Part shown: piece by piece, positions 11,335 to 23,268 of the stretch
Layout: every line of letters starts with the position of its first letter
How positions within the stretch are numbered: position 1 is the stretch's first letter
Assembly: GCA_946699065.1 (NCBI GenBank)
Contig: CAMPDV010001811.1
Coordinates: 39,561 to 103,560 of the forward strand
From: Loxodes magnus
Lineage: Eukaryota; Ciliophora; Karyorelictea; Loxodida; Loxodidae
DNA: 64,000 bases
Direction of reading: 5' to 3'
Made by a program: the position numbers and the translations under genes
The notes under the pieces: generated by a model
Database searches by the model: none
Seen by the model: the letters and a program-made list of their open reading frames with translations, nothing else
Told to the model about the DNA's origin: nothing

Positions 11335-13805
11335 AATTAGAATGAAAGGTTATAATATTTAGAAATAGCTGAAGAAGAGATAAAAAATCCAAAATATGAT
11401 AAAATCAAAGAAATTTCAGAAAAAATAAGGATAAAGAAAAGTCTGAAGATACTGAAAATAATGTAAGTAGAGAAAGAATTAAAGAAAATAAAAATACTAA
11501 AATTATCGAAGGTAAGCAAAGAACTGAATTAATGGAAAATAACGTTAACAAGAAAAGAATGAAGTCATGAAAAGTAATGAAGATCAAAAAAATCTGAAGA
11601 AAATGAAAACAATGTAAGCATTTTAGCTCAAGACTAGAATCCATAGCAATACATCGAAGAAGAAAATAATTAAGATGAAGTTTTGTATAAGATGAATTAT
11701 AAGTTTCAACAGTGAAAAGTCTTATATGATCAAAATAAATACCCTAGACTAACTTAAAACAAATGGAGTTCTAATTTATTTGAAAAATAAAAAATCAGAC
11801 ATAAGATATAAATCTTCTTTTAGAATTCAAAGGAAAAGATCAATATGGATAGAAGGGAGCTAATCAACAAATTCCTCTACAACATAGAATTTTCGGATTA
11901 ATAGATAAATTTTATGAAATACAACAGTCGCCTTATTTATAAAAAATTTCACAAGATAAACGACAAAAACCTGAAGTTCCTAGTTTTTTATCAGAAGCAT
12001 TTGTATAAGATCAGTCAATATAAATTTTTGATAGAAGCATTGTATTATCAAGATTTTATGCTGTAATTTTAAAGAGCTTACGAGGGTAGTGGACTAAGCT
12101 AGAAGAACATTTACAACTATACAGTAAGAATTTTAGAGTATACAAAAATATTTGAATATAAAGGAATGTCTTTACTACTGTCTCTGTGCTGATATTTTTT
12201 AGCAAGTTATGTTAATTTATTATTTATATATCTAAATGAAAATAAGATACAGCATTTTTTAAATTGAAGCTAGCATATTAAAGTCTACTAATTAGTCTCT
12301 CTCATTCTAAGCAGAATTAAGTAATCAAATATAGCTTAAATTAATAAATTGAAGTTTCAAGTCTAATTTAAATAAGAAGATAGTAGTATTAATAATTAAT
12401 AATTAAGATATACAGTTTAAATAATTAAATACCTTACTCTATTAATCTATATTTAATTTAAGTTCTCTATTAGATTTAATGCTAAGATGCTAAGGATAGG
12501 TTTAAATAGATCATATCATTTAACTATAAAATCAATTAAATTATTATAAATCTAAATGCTTGAGTAAATCAAGTCTTTTCTAGTGCTGCTGCTTAAGAAT
12601 CTAATTTTTAGAATTACTTTCTTTATGCCTTAGTAAAGTTAAGGACTGCTTTTGGATATTTTCTCTTCTAATAATTTTGATTTTTTCCTTTCCAAGTCAT
12701 TTTCAGAATTGCTTTGTATTTTTTTAGCCTGCTATGTTAATATAAACGAGAGATTATCTTCCTATTCTACTTGGAGTACTGTCTAATTTTAAGATCTATC
12801 AAAAATGTTGCTTCTTGCTTATGCTTCACAGAAAAATTTCAGCTATTCTTGTGTGATATCTTTACTACTGCTGGAAAATAACTCATTTCTCGTCTTCTTA
12901 AGGACTAGACAGAATAATAATTAATCAATTCTAACATTGGATTTTATACTGACAGTCTTCAATCCCTATACTATAGCTACATTTCTCAATTTACCTAATA
13001 GCTGACTGATCTCTCTAATACTTCTTTTATTTAGACTGCCTTTTCAACATCTCAGGAATCTTCACTTTACTTAGAATTTGATCAGCTTCTTAGCTGAAAA
13101 CCCAATCTCTAACTCTTTAATATAATTTAAAGTTTAAATTTTCGTTTTAAGAGCCTTTCAGTTTAAGGGTTACTTGAAAGCAAAAGACTAATTTCTATGT
13201 TCTTAATGTCAACCTCAAATATTTATTTCAATTCTTAAACTTAGTATATTACCCTTTTTATTTCAGTTTTTTATCCTAATTTACTTGTAAAGTATTTGTT
13301 TACTTATATTTAAGAAAAGATAGAGCTAAGATGCTAGATTAAGTATTATTATTTTTATTGAGTATCAAGTAGAACTTTAATAACAAATATTCTTGTTGTG
13401 TATGATCAGGATCTCCTATCTGATCTATGTGTGATCGAAAAGAGAGGGAGCTAATTAGCTTGCCCTGCTGAATTTCCTAGTCAAATGATAGAATACTTCA
13501 GTTAAGCATTTCCAAATGGATTTTTCACGAGTATTTACAGCTTAATCTAAGGTAGTAATTCTAAAGTTTTTAATCTGATGCTAAATAAGAGGATTGCTAC
13601 TAAAAAAGAAACTGGACTGTCAGAATTGCTACTTAGACTCTATTCATGAATCAAAAGAAAAAGGAAATATTTTTGAAGCTCTTTAGAAAATACTTTAGAA
13701 AAGAGCAGCACACTCAACTTAATTTTATTGAAATAGAAAATACTTATAAGCCCTGTATGCTACAAAAAGACAGTAGATAGAAATCTAGTTTTTATACTAG
13801 AAAAA
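11285..13805. repeat. right arm of large inverted repeat
   Basis: Inverted partner of 3840-6240, collinear along about 2.5 kb and visibly diverged, with several short indels. The inner limit is fuzzy (11285-11340). At the outer limit 'CTAGTTTTTATACTAGAAA' is the last clear match. The duplicated sequence includes the coding segment at 11750-12175 and an AT-rich block (12200-12540). Confidence 0.85.
11750..12175 (+). pseudogene. unrecognised protein segment, right-arm copy
   Basis: Counterpart of 5400-5830. It carries the same frame with HRIFGLIDKFYEI, QKPEVPSFLSEAF, QDQSIQIFDRS and SKNFRVYKNIW-like segments, with substitutions mostly conservative relative to the left copy. An upstream part (LKTNGVLIYLKNKKSDIRY) is shared too. 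Function unknown. The copy looks decayed. Confidence 0.45.
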
Positions 13806-16481
13806 CTTTAATTTAATCGAATCCTCAAAAACTTTCTTCTGCTATCTTGGTAAAAGATTTTTATATTATTTTGATAAAATCATACCAAGTTTTGGAGCAG
13901 CTTAGCTAAGAAAATCTGGGACAGATGATTTAGTCTTCCATTTATGCGCTTGGTTTCCTTTATGCTCAGTTTTATTCAACTTTTTCGCTCCATATTTTTG
14001 GTTTTTCTTCATTAACTATTAAATTGATAAGTTCCAAATCTAGTCTAATTCACTCGAAATTAAAAAAAACAGAAATTCTTATAATGAGAGTATCTTTCAG
14101 CGAATAACCTCTTCTATCATATGGTAATTTATGTCTTTCTAATATCGTTGCTAAAGTAACTAAAAAACTTATATTATAAGGTAAATTCCAAGTTTTTTAA
14201 TAGTCTATAAGGCAGTCAAAGTAAAGACTTTACTAGAGTAATGATGCCTCTCTCTTTCTTAAATTGATAAATTCTCTTTATTAGCTGAAAAGCTTTTGAT
14301 CCTCTTGAATAAGGAGACTGCTGATATTCTTTTAAGGGAGTTTTAGAGATATAATCACAAGAGATAACTTCCGTCTGATTCTTTCATTGTATATAAATAA
14401 TATTCTCATTAACCTGTTGCTTCTTCCTTGATAAAACTAAAACTTTAATTATAAAGGAAAAAGGAAAAAGCCAAAGACCAAAATTAGCCTTAAAGATAGG
14501 AACAGTGACTTAATAAAATATTGGATTAGCAACCACTTAACACTAAAAATGGCAGCTAAGATAAAAACGCATTGAAATAAATCTATAGTGAGGATAATAA
14601 ATGCTATTACCACTATCTTGAAAAATAGAGCTTTAATAAATATAAATAAATATAAAGAATAAGGTATTATAGAAGCAGCCTAAACTAAGAGTATTTAAAT
14701 GCCTATCTAATTTAAATAAATACAATTAAAGGGTCTTTTTTGAATTAAATAGATAAGTCTGAAAAATGGCTATGAAAAATAAGTAATATTAGCATATTAT
14801 ATACTTTAATGATGATAAATTTTAGATGTTTATGAGTGTCTTGTAAAGCTATAGAATGTAGGATATACATCCTAAGGATTTAACTATAAAGAAGAATTGA
14901 TTTACTTGCTTAATAAAAATGAATAAGCTTAGAGATAGTTAATGTGGTAATTAGATTAAGTCCTGAAGTGATGAGTTAAGAAAAATAAGGATTTATTTTA
15001 GATATTTTTGAAGAAGTGAAAAACTCTTGATTCTTTAAATTGGAGATACAAATAAGCTATATAATGAAACAGAATAGAATAAAAGAGGAGACAGTTTAAG
15101 GCTATACAAAAAATGAAGATGCTATGGAATTTCGAAAGTTTATAATTAAATCCTTAATATAATAAACCTAAGTTTATGAAGAAATTTCTTAATGCTAGAT
15201 AAAATGAAGAAGTCGTTAATCGTTATGACTAAGCAAAAAAAATGATCCGTTATATGAAGCTCCTTTTTAGCAAAGGATGCATTTTATAATTGCAGAATAA
15301 TAATAAGAAGCTATTGAAAAAGTTAGGTAAGCATTAATAATAATCAAGGTATCTTAAAACATACTAAATTTCCATTATTACTAATATATTGGAGATAATG
15401 AGATATTTTAATAGGGATGAAGATGATTTTAAAATCACTATTCCCTTTGCTATAAATTCTGAAATCTAAATAAATAAAACTTGGAAAAGGGGTAGAAGTT
15501 TTGAAGTATTTTAAATAAGCGCTAGAGAAAGATAAGAAAAAACCATTAAATAGAAAGCTTATTATGCAATGTAGAAATTAACAATTATAAGTACATTCTC
15601 CGAACGAAGGATATCAAAAATTTAAAAAAGGCTTTAGGAACTTAAAATAAGAATATAACTCTTTATTTTTCCCTTCAAATCAACCATTTTATAAGATCAA
15701 TATAAGAATACAGACTAATCCTTTCAATACCTTCAAAGATGTTAGAGGAATAAAATCTCTTAATATATCTCTAACTTATTGTTTTACCTAAAAATAAAAC
15801 CTAGATTAAGTGATCGAAAATAGATTCAAATGCTTTAAATAGGTTGCTTAATAGGTATAATGAATTAGCTAGGAATAAAGGTCTTATTATCGCTATTGAA
15901 GTAATAGACATCACATATACCTAATGACTAAACAGTGCATTAAATTAAGCTACATCTTAATAAAATTTTAGCTTTAGGTATTTATATTGATGATTCATTT
16001 TTTCTCAGCTTACTAACTAAAATAATACTAGATATATTATGTAAGTTTGATTTAAATATAATAGACAATCATAGAAGTATTTTCCTGTAATTTTCATATA
16101 AGCTTTATCATTTTCTTTCAAATACAATATTTCATCTCAGAATTACCTTAGTTTTTTAATTATATCTCAACCTTATACTTAATAATCAAAATAATTTATT
16201 AACTAAAGTTAAATTATTTTTAGTTATAAGCCTTTAGCTTGTTAAGTAAATATTTTATAAAGAATTTAAAATTATATATTGTCTTAAAAAAGTTTAACAC
16301 TTCAACTCTTCTTCTCTTCAATCTCTCTTATCTTCCAATTCTCAAGCTTTTCCTCTTGCATTCCTTCTTACAATATACTCTATCGCTCTTAGATTTAACT
16401 ATATATGCTTTCACCTTGACCTTATTTCATCGTTTTAGTTTGCCCCTACTAACTTATATCTCCATCTTATTTTTATGGATT
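13806..16481. other. unassigned DNA with TGA-poor plus-strand stretches
   Basis: Outside the right arm the plus strand has long TGA-poor frames between about 13.4-14.3 kb and 14.5-15.4 kb, rich in Lys, Gln and Tyr, but no frame wins clearly and no domain is recognised. 15.5-16.48 kb is AT-rich and appears non-coding. Confidence 0.35.
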
Positions 16482-18383
16482 TCACTTTTATTTTAATTTT
16501 TCTATCTAATTTATGAAACTATCTATATCTGGTCTAATGTTCTGGTCGAAAGCTAAGCATCTGTAGAATAGATCAGTTAATTCAGGTTCTTATAATATTT
16601 CGCTTGAAAACATAGGAATCATTTTATTAACATAAACTACTTATTTTAGTTATTCCTATTCATTTATATTTGGATAAAGCATTTCCTCGTTGAATATCTC
16701 TATTCCTATACAGCCTAAAGATCAGATATCACTTTTCAAAGTCACATTTTTTTCAAATTACTCAGGAGCCATCCATTGATGAAATCCTCTTTGTTCTATT
16801 GTGGTTAATCATTTTTTATTATCGAATAATCCAAAAATAACTATCTTAGGTTAATACACTTCATCTATTAGAATATTTATAGATTTCAATTCTTTATGTA
16901 TTAAGCTTCTAGAGTGTATTGCCTTTAAACCTCCTGCTATTTAGCTTAGCAAATTTAGTTTCTAATAATATCTTAAAGGAGAACCTTTTAGACTTTCTTT
17001 GAATAGCTATTTTGTCTAAGTTTATTAGAATAAACTAGTTTTACACTAAAAATCAGTTAGAAGACATAAACTTTATCTTTCTTGCTCTTAAGTATCAATA
17101 GCAACGCCCTTAAGTTTTAAAACTTTTGAACTGTTTATTAATAAAAGTTAATTACACTCAAAATAGAACTAGTCTAATAAAATCTAAAGATCAGTATTTT
17201 AGTGAAATACTTTAAGTGCATAATTAGATCCATCGATAGTAATATGATAGACAACTCCGTATTAATCTTTATCTAGTACTTATAAGCTATCTAGAAATTC
17301 ATTATTAGGGATTAAGATTCTATTGTTTAATATTCTAATTTGGGATTTATTATCCTAGCCTGCACCATTTTAATATAAAAGCTGTCAAATATTTTCTAAA
17401 GTAATGGAGTTCTATTATTATAAATATAAAGAATCATTATCTATTTAAGGAATTCTTAGCTAGGGATTTAATTTGTTAGCTTCAATAAAACATTAGAGGG
17501 CTTCATTATTTTTTTTTAAAGCTTTTAAAACTAGACCTTTGTCATAATAAGCTTCTGCGTAATTGGAATTAAGTTATATAGCTTTATTAAGACATTAGAG
17601 AGCTTCAGAAAATTATTTTAGCTTGTAAAGAGAATAACCTTTATGCTTGTAGAATTCTGGGTTAATTGAATTTAGTTGAATAGCTATATCAAAGCTCTAT
17701 ATCGCTTCTGTGTGTTTTCCTAAATAAAGGAGAGCAGATCCTTTGTTACCATGCACAGTTGAAGCATTAGGGTCCAGTTTTAGAGCTATATCAAAGCTCT
17801 ATATCGCTTCTTAGTATTTTCCTAAATAAAGAAGAGCAGTTCCTTTGTTGTTATGCGCAGTTACATCATTAGGGTTGAGTTTTAGAGCTATATCAAAGCT
17901 CTATATTGCTTCTGTGTGTTTTCCTAAATAAAGGAGAGCAGATCCTTTGTTACGATGTACAGTTGCATCATTAGGGTCCAGTTTTAGAGCTATATCAAAG
18001 CTCTATATCGCTTCTGTGTGTTTTCCTATTTTATCTAATACAGATCCTTTGTTACGATGTATAGTTGCATCATTAGGGTCCAGTTTTAGAGCTATATCAA
18101 AGCTCTATACCGCTTCTGTGTGTTTTCCTATTTTATCTAATACAGATCCTTTGTTACGATGTATAGTTGCATCATTAGGGTTGAGTTTTAGAGCTATATC
18201 AAAGCTCTATATCGCTTCTTAGTATTTTCCTAAATAAAGAAGAGCAGTTCCTTTGTCGTTATGTGCAGCTTCATCATTAGTATCTAATACTATTGCTATA
18301 TTGAAGTACTCAATAGCCTCATGATAATTTCCTTCTTTGATTAATTAGAGTCCTTTTCGATTATACTAAGCTGCTTCTGTCAT
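16482..18383 (-). CDS. TPR-repeat protein with C-terminal kinase-like (pseudokinase) domain
   Basis: A single 633-residue frame runs from ATG 18383 to TGA 16482-16484. Residues 1-300 hold about nine 34-residue TPRs (units of the type LGKHTEAIQSFDIALKLDPN). A kinase-like domain occupies about 365-620. Its N-lobe keeps the ATP-site lysine (YALKVF, about 390), and the C-lobe has IHKELKSINILI where HRDLKxxN is expected, VIFGL where DFG is expected, then QWMAPEQF, SDIWSLGC and a final RPDIDSF. Loss of both catalytic Asp positions argues against normal phosphotransfer, so a scaffold or allosteric role is inferred. Several TPR units are nearly identical at DNA level (17.78-18.24 kb), implying recent unit duplication. 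The plus-strand ORFs at 16.2 and 17.9 kb are shadows or chance frames. Confidence 0.9.
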
Positions 18384-19242
18384 TTTAAAAATATTAATAG
18401 ATTGAATATGAGATTTAAAATTTAATATTAATTAATAAATATTAATTAATATAATGAAATAATAAATAGAAGATATTTACTTTTTATTATGCTTAATTAT
18501 AAGATAAAGAAACTTATTTATTAATTTAATATTTTAATTTATTATATATTTTAACTTAAATATTTGTTGGCTTATGCTATTTGTAATTTTTTTTAATCTC
18601 TTTAAAGTTATTTTCACTTCTTTCAGCTAAAAAAATTTCTTATTAAACGAAAATTATTTTAGAGTTCTTTTTCTTCTTCATTTCAAGGATATGTTCTTTA
18701 ATCTGATAATTCAAGTCATTGTTTTTTGCGAATTTTCTTTCACTTATTCCTTTCCTGTTTTTTTATTTTGAATTTATTTATGTTTAAATCATTGTTAGAT
18801 ATAAATACTTGCCTATCTATCTTAATGGAGTGATATAATATCTTGATTTTTAGTTTTATTTCTGGCTTTTTTTCTATTTGACAGAATAAATTATTGAAAC
18901 TCTCTTGATCCTTTTTTATTTAACATTTATTTTTAAAAAAATTAAAGGATTAGCCACTAATTTTAAGATAATTTTATATATAAGCATCGGTAAATTTTCT
19001 TAGATAGTTAAAAAATTCAAATGTTATTTAAAGCAAATTAATTAAGAAATATTTTATTAATGATATTTTCGCTTATTTTATATAATAAAAAATATTAAAG
19101 AGAAGAAATTCACAACTATCTAGTATCTTAATTGAATATAAAAGTTTTATTTAAAAAGCAAACTAATTTAATGATATCAACTTAAGTTCAAACTTGCAAT
19201 TTAAGTATTTAATATAAAAAATTGCTTCGCAAAGCTATATCT
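18384..19242. other. intergenic, with possible minus-strand gene fragment
   Basis: Mostly AT-rich. Between about 18.58 and 18.93 kb the minus strand reads a protein-like stretch (WLELSDQRTYPWNEEEKEL) with TGA at plausible Trp sites, but no start or family can be given. Confidence 0.25.
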
Positions 19243-19839
19243 TCATAATAATTTTTTAATTAATAGCTGTATTATTTAAATGAGGCCCTTTAAGAATATC
19301 TTTTTTCTATGTGGAAAAGATTTATCCTATTCGTTTTTTAGGATTTGTGAACTTTTTTCTTTTTTAAGTAATATCATTACTATTTAAAAATTCATTTTTT
19401 TCAATTTTTCTTCTTTTCCTTTACTTCTTATAAGACAATTTTTCTTAATTTAACTCAATTTAAGTCATTTTTCTGCTTTATTAGTTTCTTAACACTTTAT
19501 CAGTTTGCTTTTATCTAATTCTTTGATTAATTTCCATTTTCTATTATACTTTATAATCTCTTGATTTACCTCAATTTACTCTCAAGCTTTACTAGGGAAT
19601 TTATTATATTCCCCTAAAATTAAATAGTATTACTTTATAAAGAAAGATTTTAGTCATTATTTGATATAATTTTTCTATTTGGCTCTATTCTCTTGAAGGT
19701 TTAAATAATTTAACTTAAATCCTTGAGAAATAGAAAGAAGCTGTTGCATTTCTTGCTGAAGTTATTAGCTTTTTATTTTCTAATGCTCTTTAATAATCTC
19801 ATTATAACTTACTTTTCTTTCCTTTATTTATATTCTCAT
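19243..19839 (-). CDS. hypothetical Lys/Gln-rich coiled-coil-like protein
   Basis: ATG 19839 to TGA 19243-19245, 198 residues in one frame. The N-terminal half is predicted helical (KSQQLQQEMQQLLSISQG). Two or three TGA codons would be Trp (IKQWLKSFF, KAWEQIEV). No known family. It starts only about 10 bases from the 5' edge of the ORF1-type element on the opposite strand, so it may be part of, or cut by, that insertion. Confidence 0.35.
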
Positions 19840-19849
19840 CCTAAAAAAA

Positions 19850-20800
19850 GATACCAGGATTCAAAACAGGATTCTTCGCAAATCCAAAAAGGCAGGAGTT
19901 AAAGACATCCTAAAATGGCTAGGACCAGGAAAAGAGTACCAAAAAGGTCACCCATCAGTTTGAATCTCCTGCCTCTGAATAAAACCCTAGGAAATGGTAA
20001 AAAATATGATTAATCGGAAGTCTCCAATCACACCACATAATAGTAAATAAACTACGATTAGCTGATTTAAGTGGTGCTGGACCTCCAGGAAGATGTCAAA
20101 AAGTTGAAGAAAGACAATAAGAAGTTAAATGGAAAAACTTGAACTTCCAGAGGGAATGAAATCGAGACTCATGACCTAAGAAAGAAACTTTAACACATTT
20201 TTAAAACATTTCACAAGGCTAGAACAATTAATCATAACACTAATAATAGAAGCAGAAAGAACATGACAACAACAACAAAAAATAGAAGAAAACCAGTAAA
20301 AATTGCACCGTTAAATGGACTTACAAGATCAAAGAAATACCCCAAAAATAATAAAAGGAGAAAATAGCTCAAGATTTAGATCAAACGAGAAGCAAAAAGA
20401 TGCTATTCTCGAAAGCATCTTGTAGAAAAGGTGCTATAAATTTAAAAAATTTAAATAAAAATACTGAAACTACTAGAAGAAGTTGGAGAATAGAAAGAAG
20501 ATACAACAATAACTAAAACTAAAAGAAGAAAGAGAAAGATTATATTGCAACAAATTTGGAGGGATATGCAAGATCAAAGATACAATCATTATCTAGGTGA
20601 ATGGATGCCTCAGTGGCAGTATGCATAGCAAGGAGGAGATTTGAAAGATATTTAAACTTTTATATTTAGTATCTAAAACAATATAGAGGTCGAAATACCT
20701 CCAAGAACGCCAAAAATTAAACTTTGTATTTGCATTTCTATTTCTATTCTTATGCTTAATCCTCTTAATCTGCATTTTATTCCTCTTGTCCCTTATAAGT
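19850..20800 (+). mobile_element. ORF1-type retroelement copy with coiled coil and zinc-knuckle remnant
   Basis: Nucleotide homology to the reverse complement of 60690-61180 begins at about 19853 ('AAAAAGGTCAC', 'CTAGGAAATGG', 'CATAATAGTAAATAAACTA', 'AGAACAATTAATCATAAC'). The translated product has a basic N-terminus (PGFKTGFFANPKRQ), a long Gln/Lys/Glu coiled coil and a Cys motif LYCNKFGGICK matching LYCNYFGGIYR of the copy at 27720-28690. It encodes no reverse transcriptase. Interpreted as a decayed non-autonomous relative of the LINE family here. The 3' limit is uncertain. Confidence 0.6.
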
Positions 20801-21803
20801 TATTTAATAGATTTAGATCATAATACTAAAAAAATTGAAATTAGAATTTTCTAGATAGCTACTAAATGTTTTTCATCATTATTTGAATGTAGATATCCTC
20901 CAGACAAGTTACTTTCATTATTTTTTTTTAATTTATATGATATGAAAAATTCTAGAAATACTGAAACATAGAAATCTAATAATACTTTATATCTATACGA
21001 GACATAAAATAATGTATAGTAACCTTCCATTTGTAATTATTATTCTATACTGAATATTTTTCTTCTTAAATTTTAATAGTCTCATTCCCTTTCATTTTTT
21101 TTATCTATCAAAGCCTCTTTCCATGCTTAATTTCAAGAATCAGCATATTTAAAGTTTAGAGCTAAGAAGTTTAAATTAGTTTGCTTATTGTGTAAGTAGC
21201 AATAGGTAAAGCATTTTAAAATTCATATTATTTAAAATTTCAAACTCTCTCATTTTTTTATTTTATGCATGCGAGTGCTTCCTAATACCATATTCTTTAT
21301 TACCTGTTTATTTTTAAACTTTAATTATCATAAATGAGGCTATTTAGCTAAATTTATGCGCTAATGCAACCTAGAATCTCTGGTTTTCATCTTTTTCTGG
21401 TTGAGTATTTAATGTATCTTAATTAAGTCTTCTATATATTGAAGTTTTTTATCCAAATTTCCATATAAATATTTTATTTAAGATGTTTTCTCTTTTGTAG
21501 TAATTAAACTATCAATATAAGAACCAATAAAAGGATCATAATATACTTGATATTCTATATGTAGTTAAGAAATAAAGGATCATATAATATTGGTGGTGTA
21601 GGAATTCAGTTTATTTTATAATAAAGCCTCTTAAACCTTTTTTCTAAGAGATAAACATTCTATTTTTACACTCTTTCTTCCAGAATTACCAAAAGTAAAT
21701 CTTTAAAAGAGCAATGAGTATAAAGGCAACTATATATTCTCATTTTAGTCATTTTATTTACATCCTCTTTATCTATAGAAATATAAGATAAATAATAAAT
21801 AAG
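20801..21803. other. unassigned AT-rich stretch
   Basis: The plus strand is nearly free of TGA from about 20.8 to 21.36 kb with a moderately protein-like composition (KCFSSLFECRYPPDKLL), but no start, stop or family supports a gene call. Confidence 0.3.
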
Positions 21804-21846
21804 ATTATAGAGCGCGTAGCACCTCAATGGAGCGCAGCTCTTTAAT
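21804..21846 (-). repeat. 42-bp palindromic motif, copy 1
   Basis: Minus-strand copy of the motif AAAGAGCTGCG…GAGGTGCTACGCGCTCTATAAT. GAGC and GCTC ends make it imperfectly self-complementary. Other copies: 22530-22568, 41190-41231, 42401-42443, 52032-52072. Confidence 0.8.
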
Positions 21847-22529
21847 AAAGATTTTTAAAGATAAAAATTTTACTGAAATCTTCCACAACTAGAGTTTTCT
21901 TGTGAATCTTTTCTTCTATAAGGTCGTAATCGGAATGCTACTCTAAGAGACCTTAGTATCTGATATCTTTCATCATTAATTCTACTTTTGCCTATTCAAT
22001 CTTGTCTACTCTTGGTTTCTACCAAGATTTTTGTTCTGATCTTCACATGGTGTTACTTCCTGGCACCAGAATTTAAGCAAATTTCAGTTGGAGAATTGGT
22101 TCTCCCTATTTATTTGATATAATAATATGTAATAATAGCAATAAAAACTAGTAAATACCTATTAGATTAAATAACTTTAGATTACATATTTAACATTCTA
22201 TATAATATAGAAACTCATTAATGTTATTAAATTTTTTAATTATATTATAATTTAAATAGGGAAAACTAATCCTCCCACGAAAATTAACTAAAACGTCGTT
22301 ATTTGGAAGAATCCTGTATATAAAGAATCGTTCAATAATCTTGACAAGATTTAAAAGAAACAGGACTTACTACATAGAGTAATTCTTTGTTGAAAGATGT
22401 CAAACACCAAGGTCTCTTGTGATAGCACTTCAATCACAGCTCTATAGAAGACACAAAAGTTCAAAGGAGCGTGCTATCACCGAGGAAGTTCTCATATTCG
22501 AACATTTACAACATTAAAAGCTTTAATGT

Positions 22530-22568
22530 AAGAATTGCGCGCTATTGAGGAGTTACACGCTCTGTAAT
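22530..22568 (+). repeat. 42-bp palindromic motif, copy 2
   Basis: Most diverged copy, with TTGCGCGCTATTGAGG then ACGCTCTGTAAT. Orientation is opposite to copy 1, giving the inverted termini of the element at 21804-22568. Confidence 0.65.
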
Positions 22569-23268
22569 GTAAGTTTTTTTCTTTAATACTTTTAGTTTTC
22601 ATGAAAATTATTGCAGTATAAAGATAAAATACTAGAAATATTAACAGGCAGATAAATAGTTAAAGTAACTTCAATAGTTTATAAGATTGCTTAATTATCC
22701 CATATATAAATTGTCTATACTTAGATCCTGGAAAAATTTTTATTAATAAAGAAATTTTTATTTTTCCATATTATTGAAATTGATACTTCTTTTGCCGCCT
22801 TCTTCATAGAAATACCTTTATTTTATTTTAATTTTATCATATTATAAAACTATATTTAATATCTACTTGCTAGTTACAGAAGCCTCCAATTACTTAAAAC
22901 TTTTAAATGCTTACTCGTATAAAGCAAAACCAATGTATTAATTTAATCTCGCTGGATATATCAAAAAAATCTAAATTTCATTTTATACATTTTACCTTAA
23001 CTAATTAATAAGTGACATATATCATTAATCAAAACTGCTTATCTTGAATATTCACTAAATAATATGCATAAATATCTACTTTTCTTTATAATATAAATTT
23101 AGCCATTTAAGACACCATACATAGCTACAGTTTTATCGATGAAATAGTATAAGTAATTGCTAGCTTATGATGAAATATTACTGAAAGGCTATAAATATAA
23201 CTATTAGGCATAAATTTGAATTAGCATGTTTTATTATCTGATTATTATTTCTTAACTTAAAGTCTTGT
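22569..23268. other. AT-rich intergenic
   Basis: About 700 bases of A/T-rich sequence. No gene, repeat or signal recognised. Confidence 0.5.

Larger units (their letters stand above)
21804..22568. mobile_element. foldback-like element with inverted 42-bp termini
   Basis: Flanked by the recurrent motif in inverted orientation (21804-21846 minus; 22530-22568 plus). The inside is less AT-rich than its surroundings and full of perfect hairpins: CTTGGT/ACCAAG (22011-22026), GGAGAA/TTCTCC (22090-22105), and a 10-bp stem GTGATAGCAC (22419-22428) with GTGCTATCAC (22471-22480). No protein recognised. Could be a MITE or foldback transposon, or a structured RNA locus inside one. Confidence 0.5.

Noticed and set aside
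3840-13805. Calling the inverted repeat a Polinton/Maverick or a named DNA transposon
   Set aside because: No integrase, polymerase, capsid or transposase motif was recognised, so only the repeat structure is claimed.
17947-18222. Forward repetitive 91-residue ORF
   Set aside because: Antisense shadow of the TPR array in the 16482-18383 gene.
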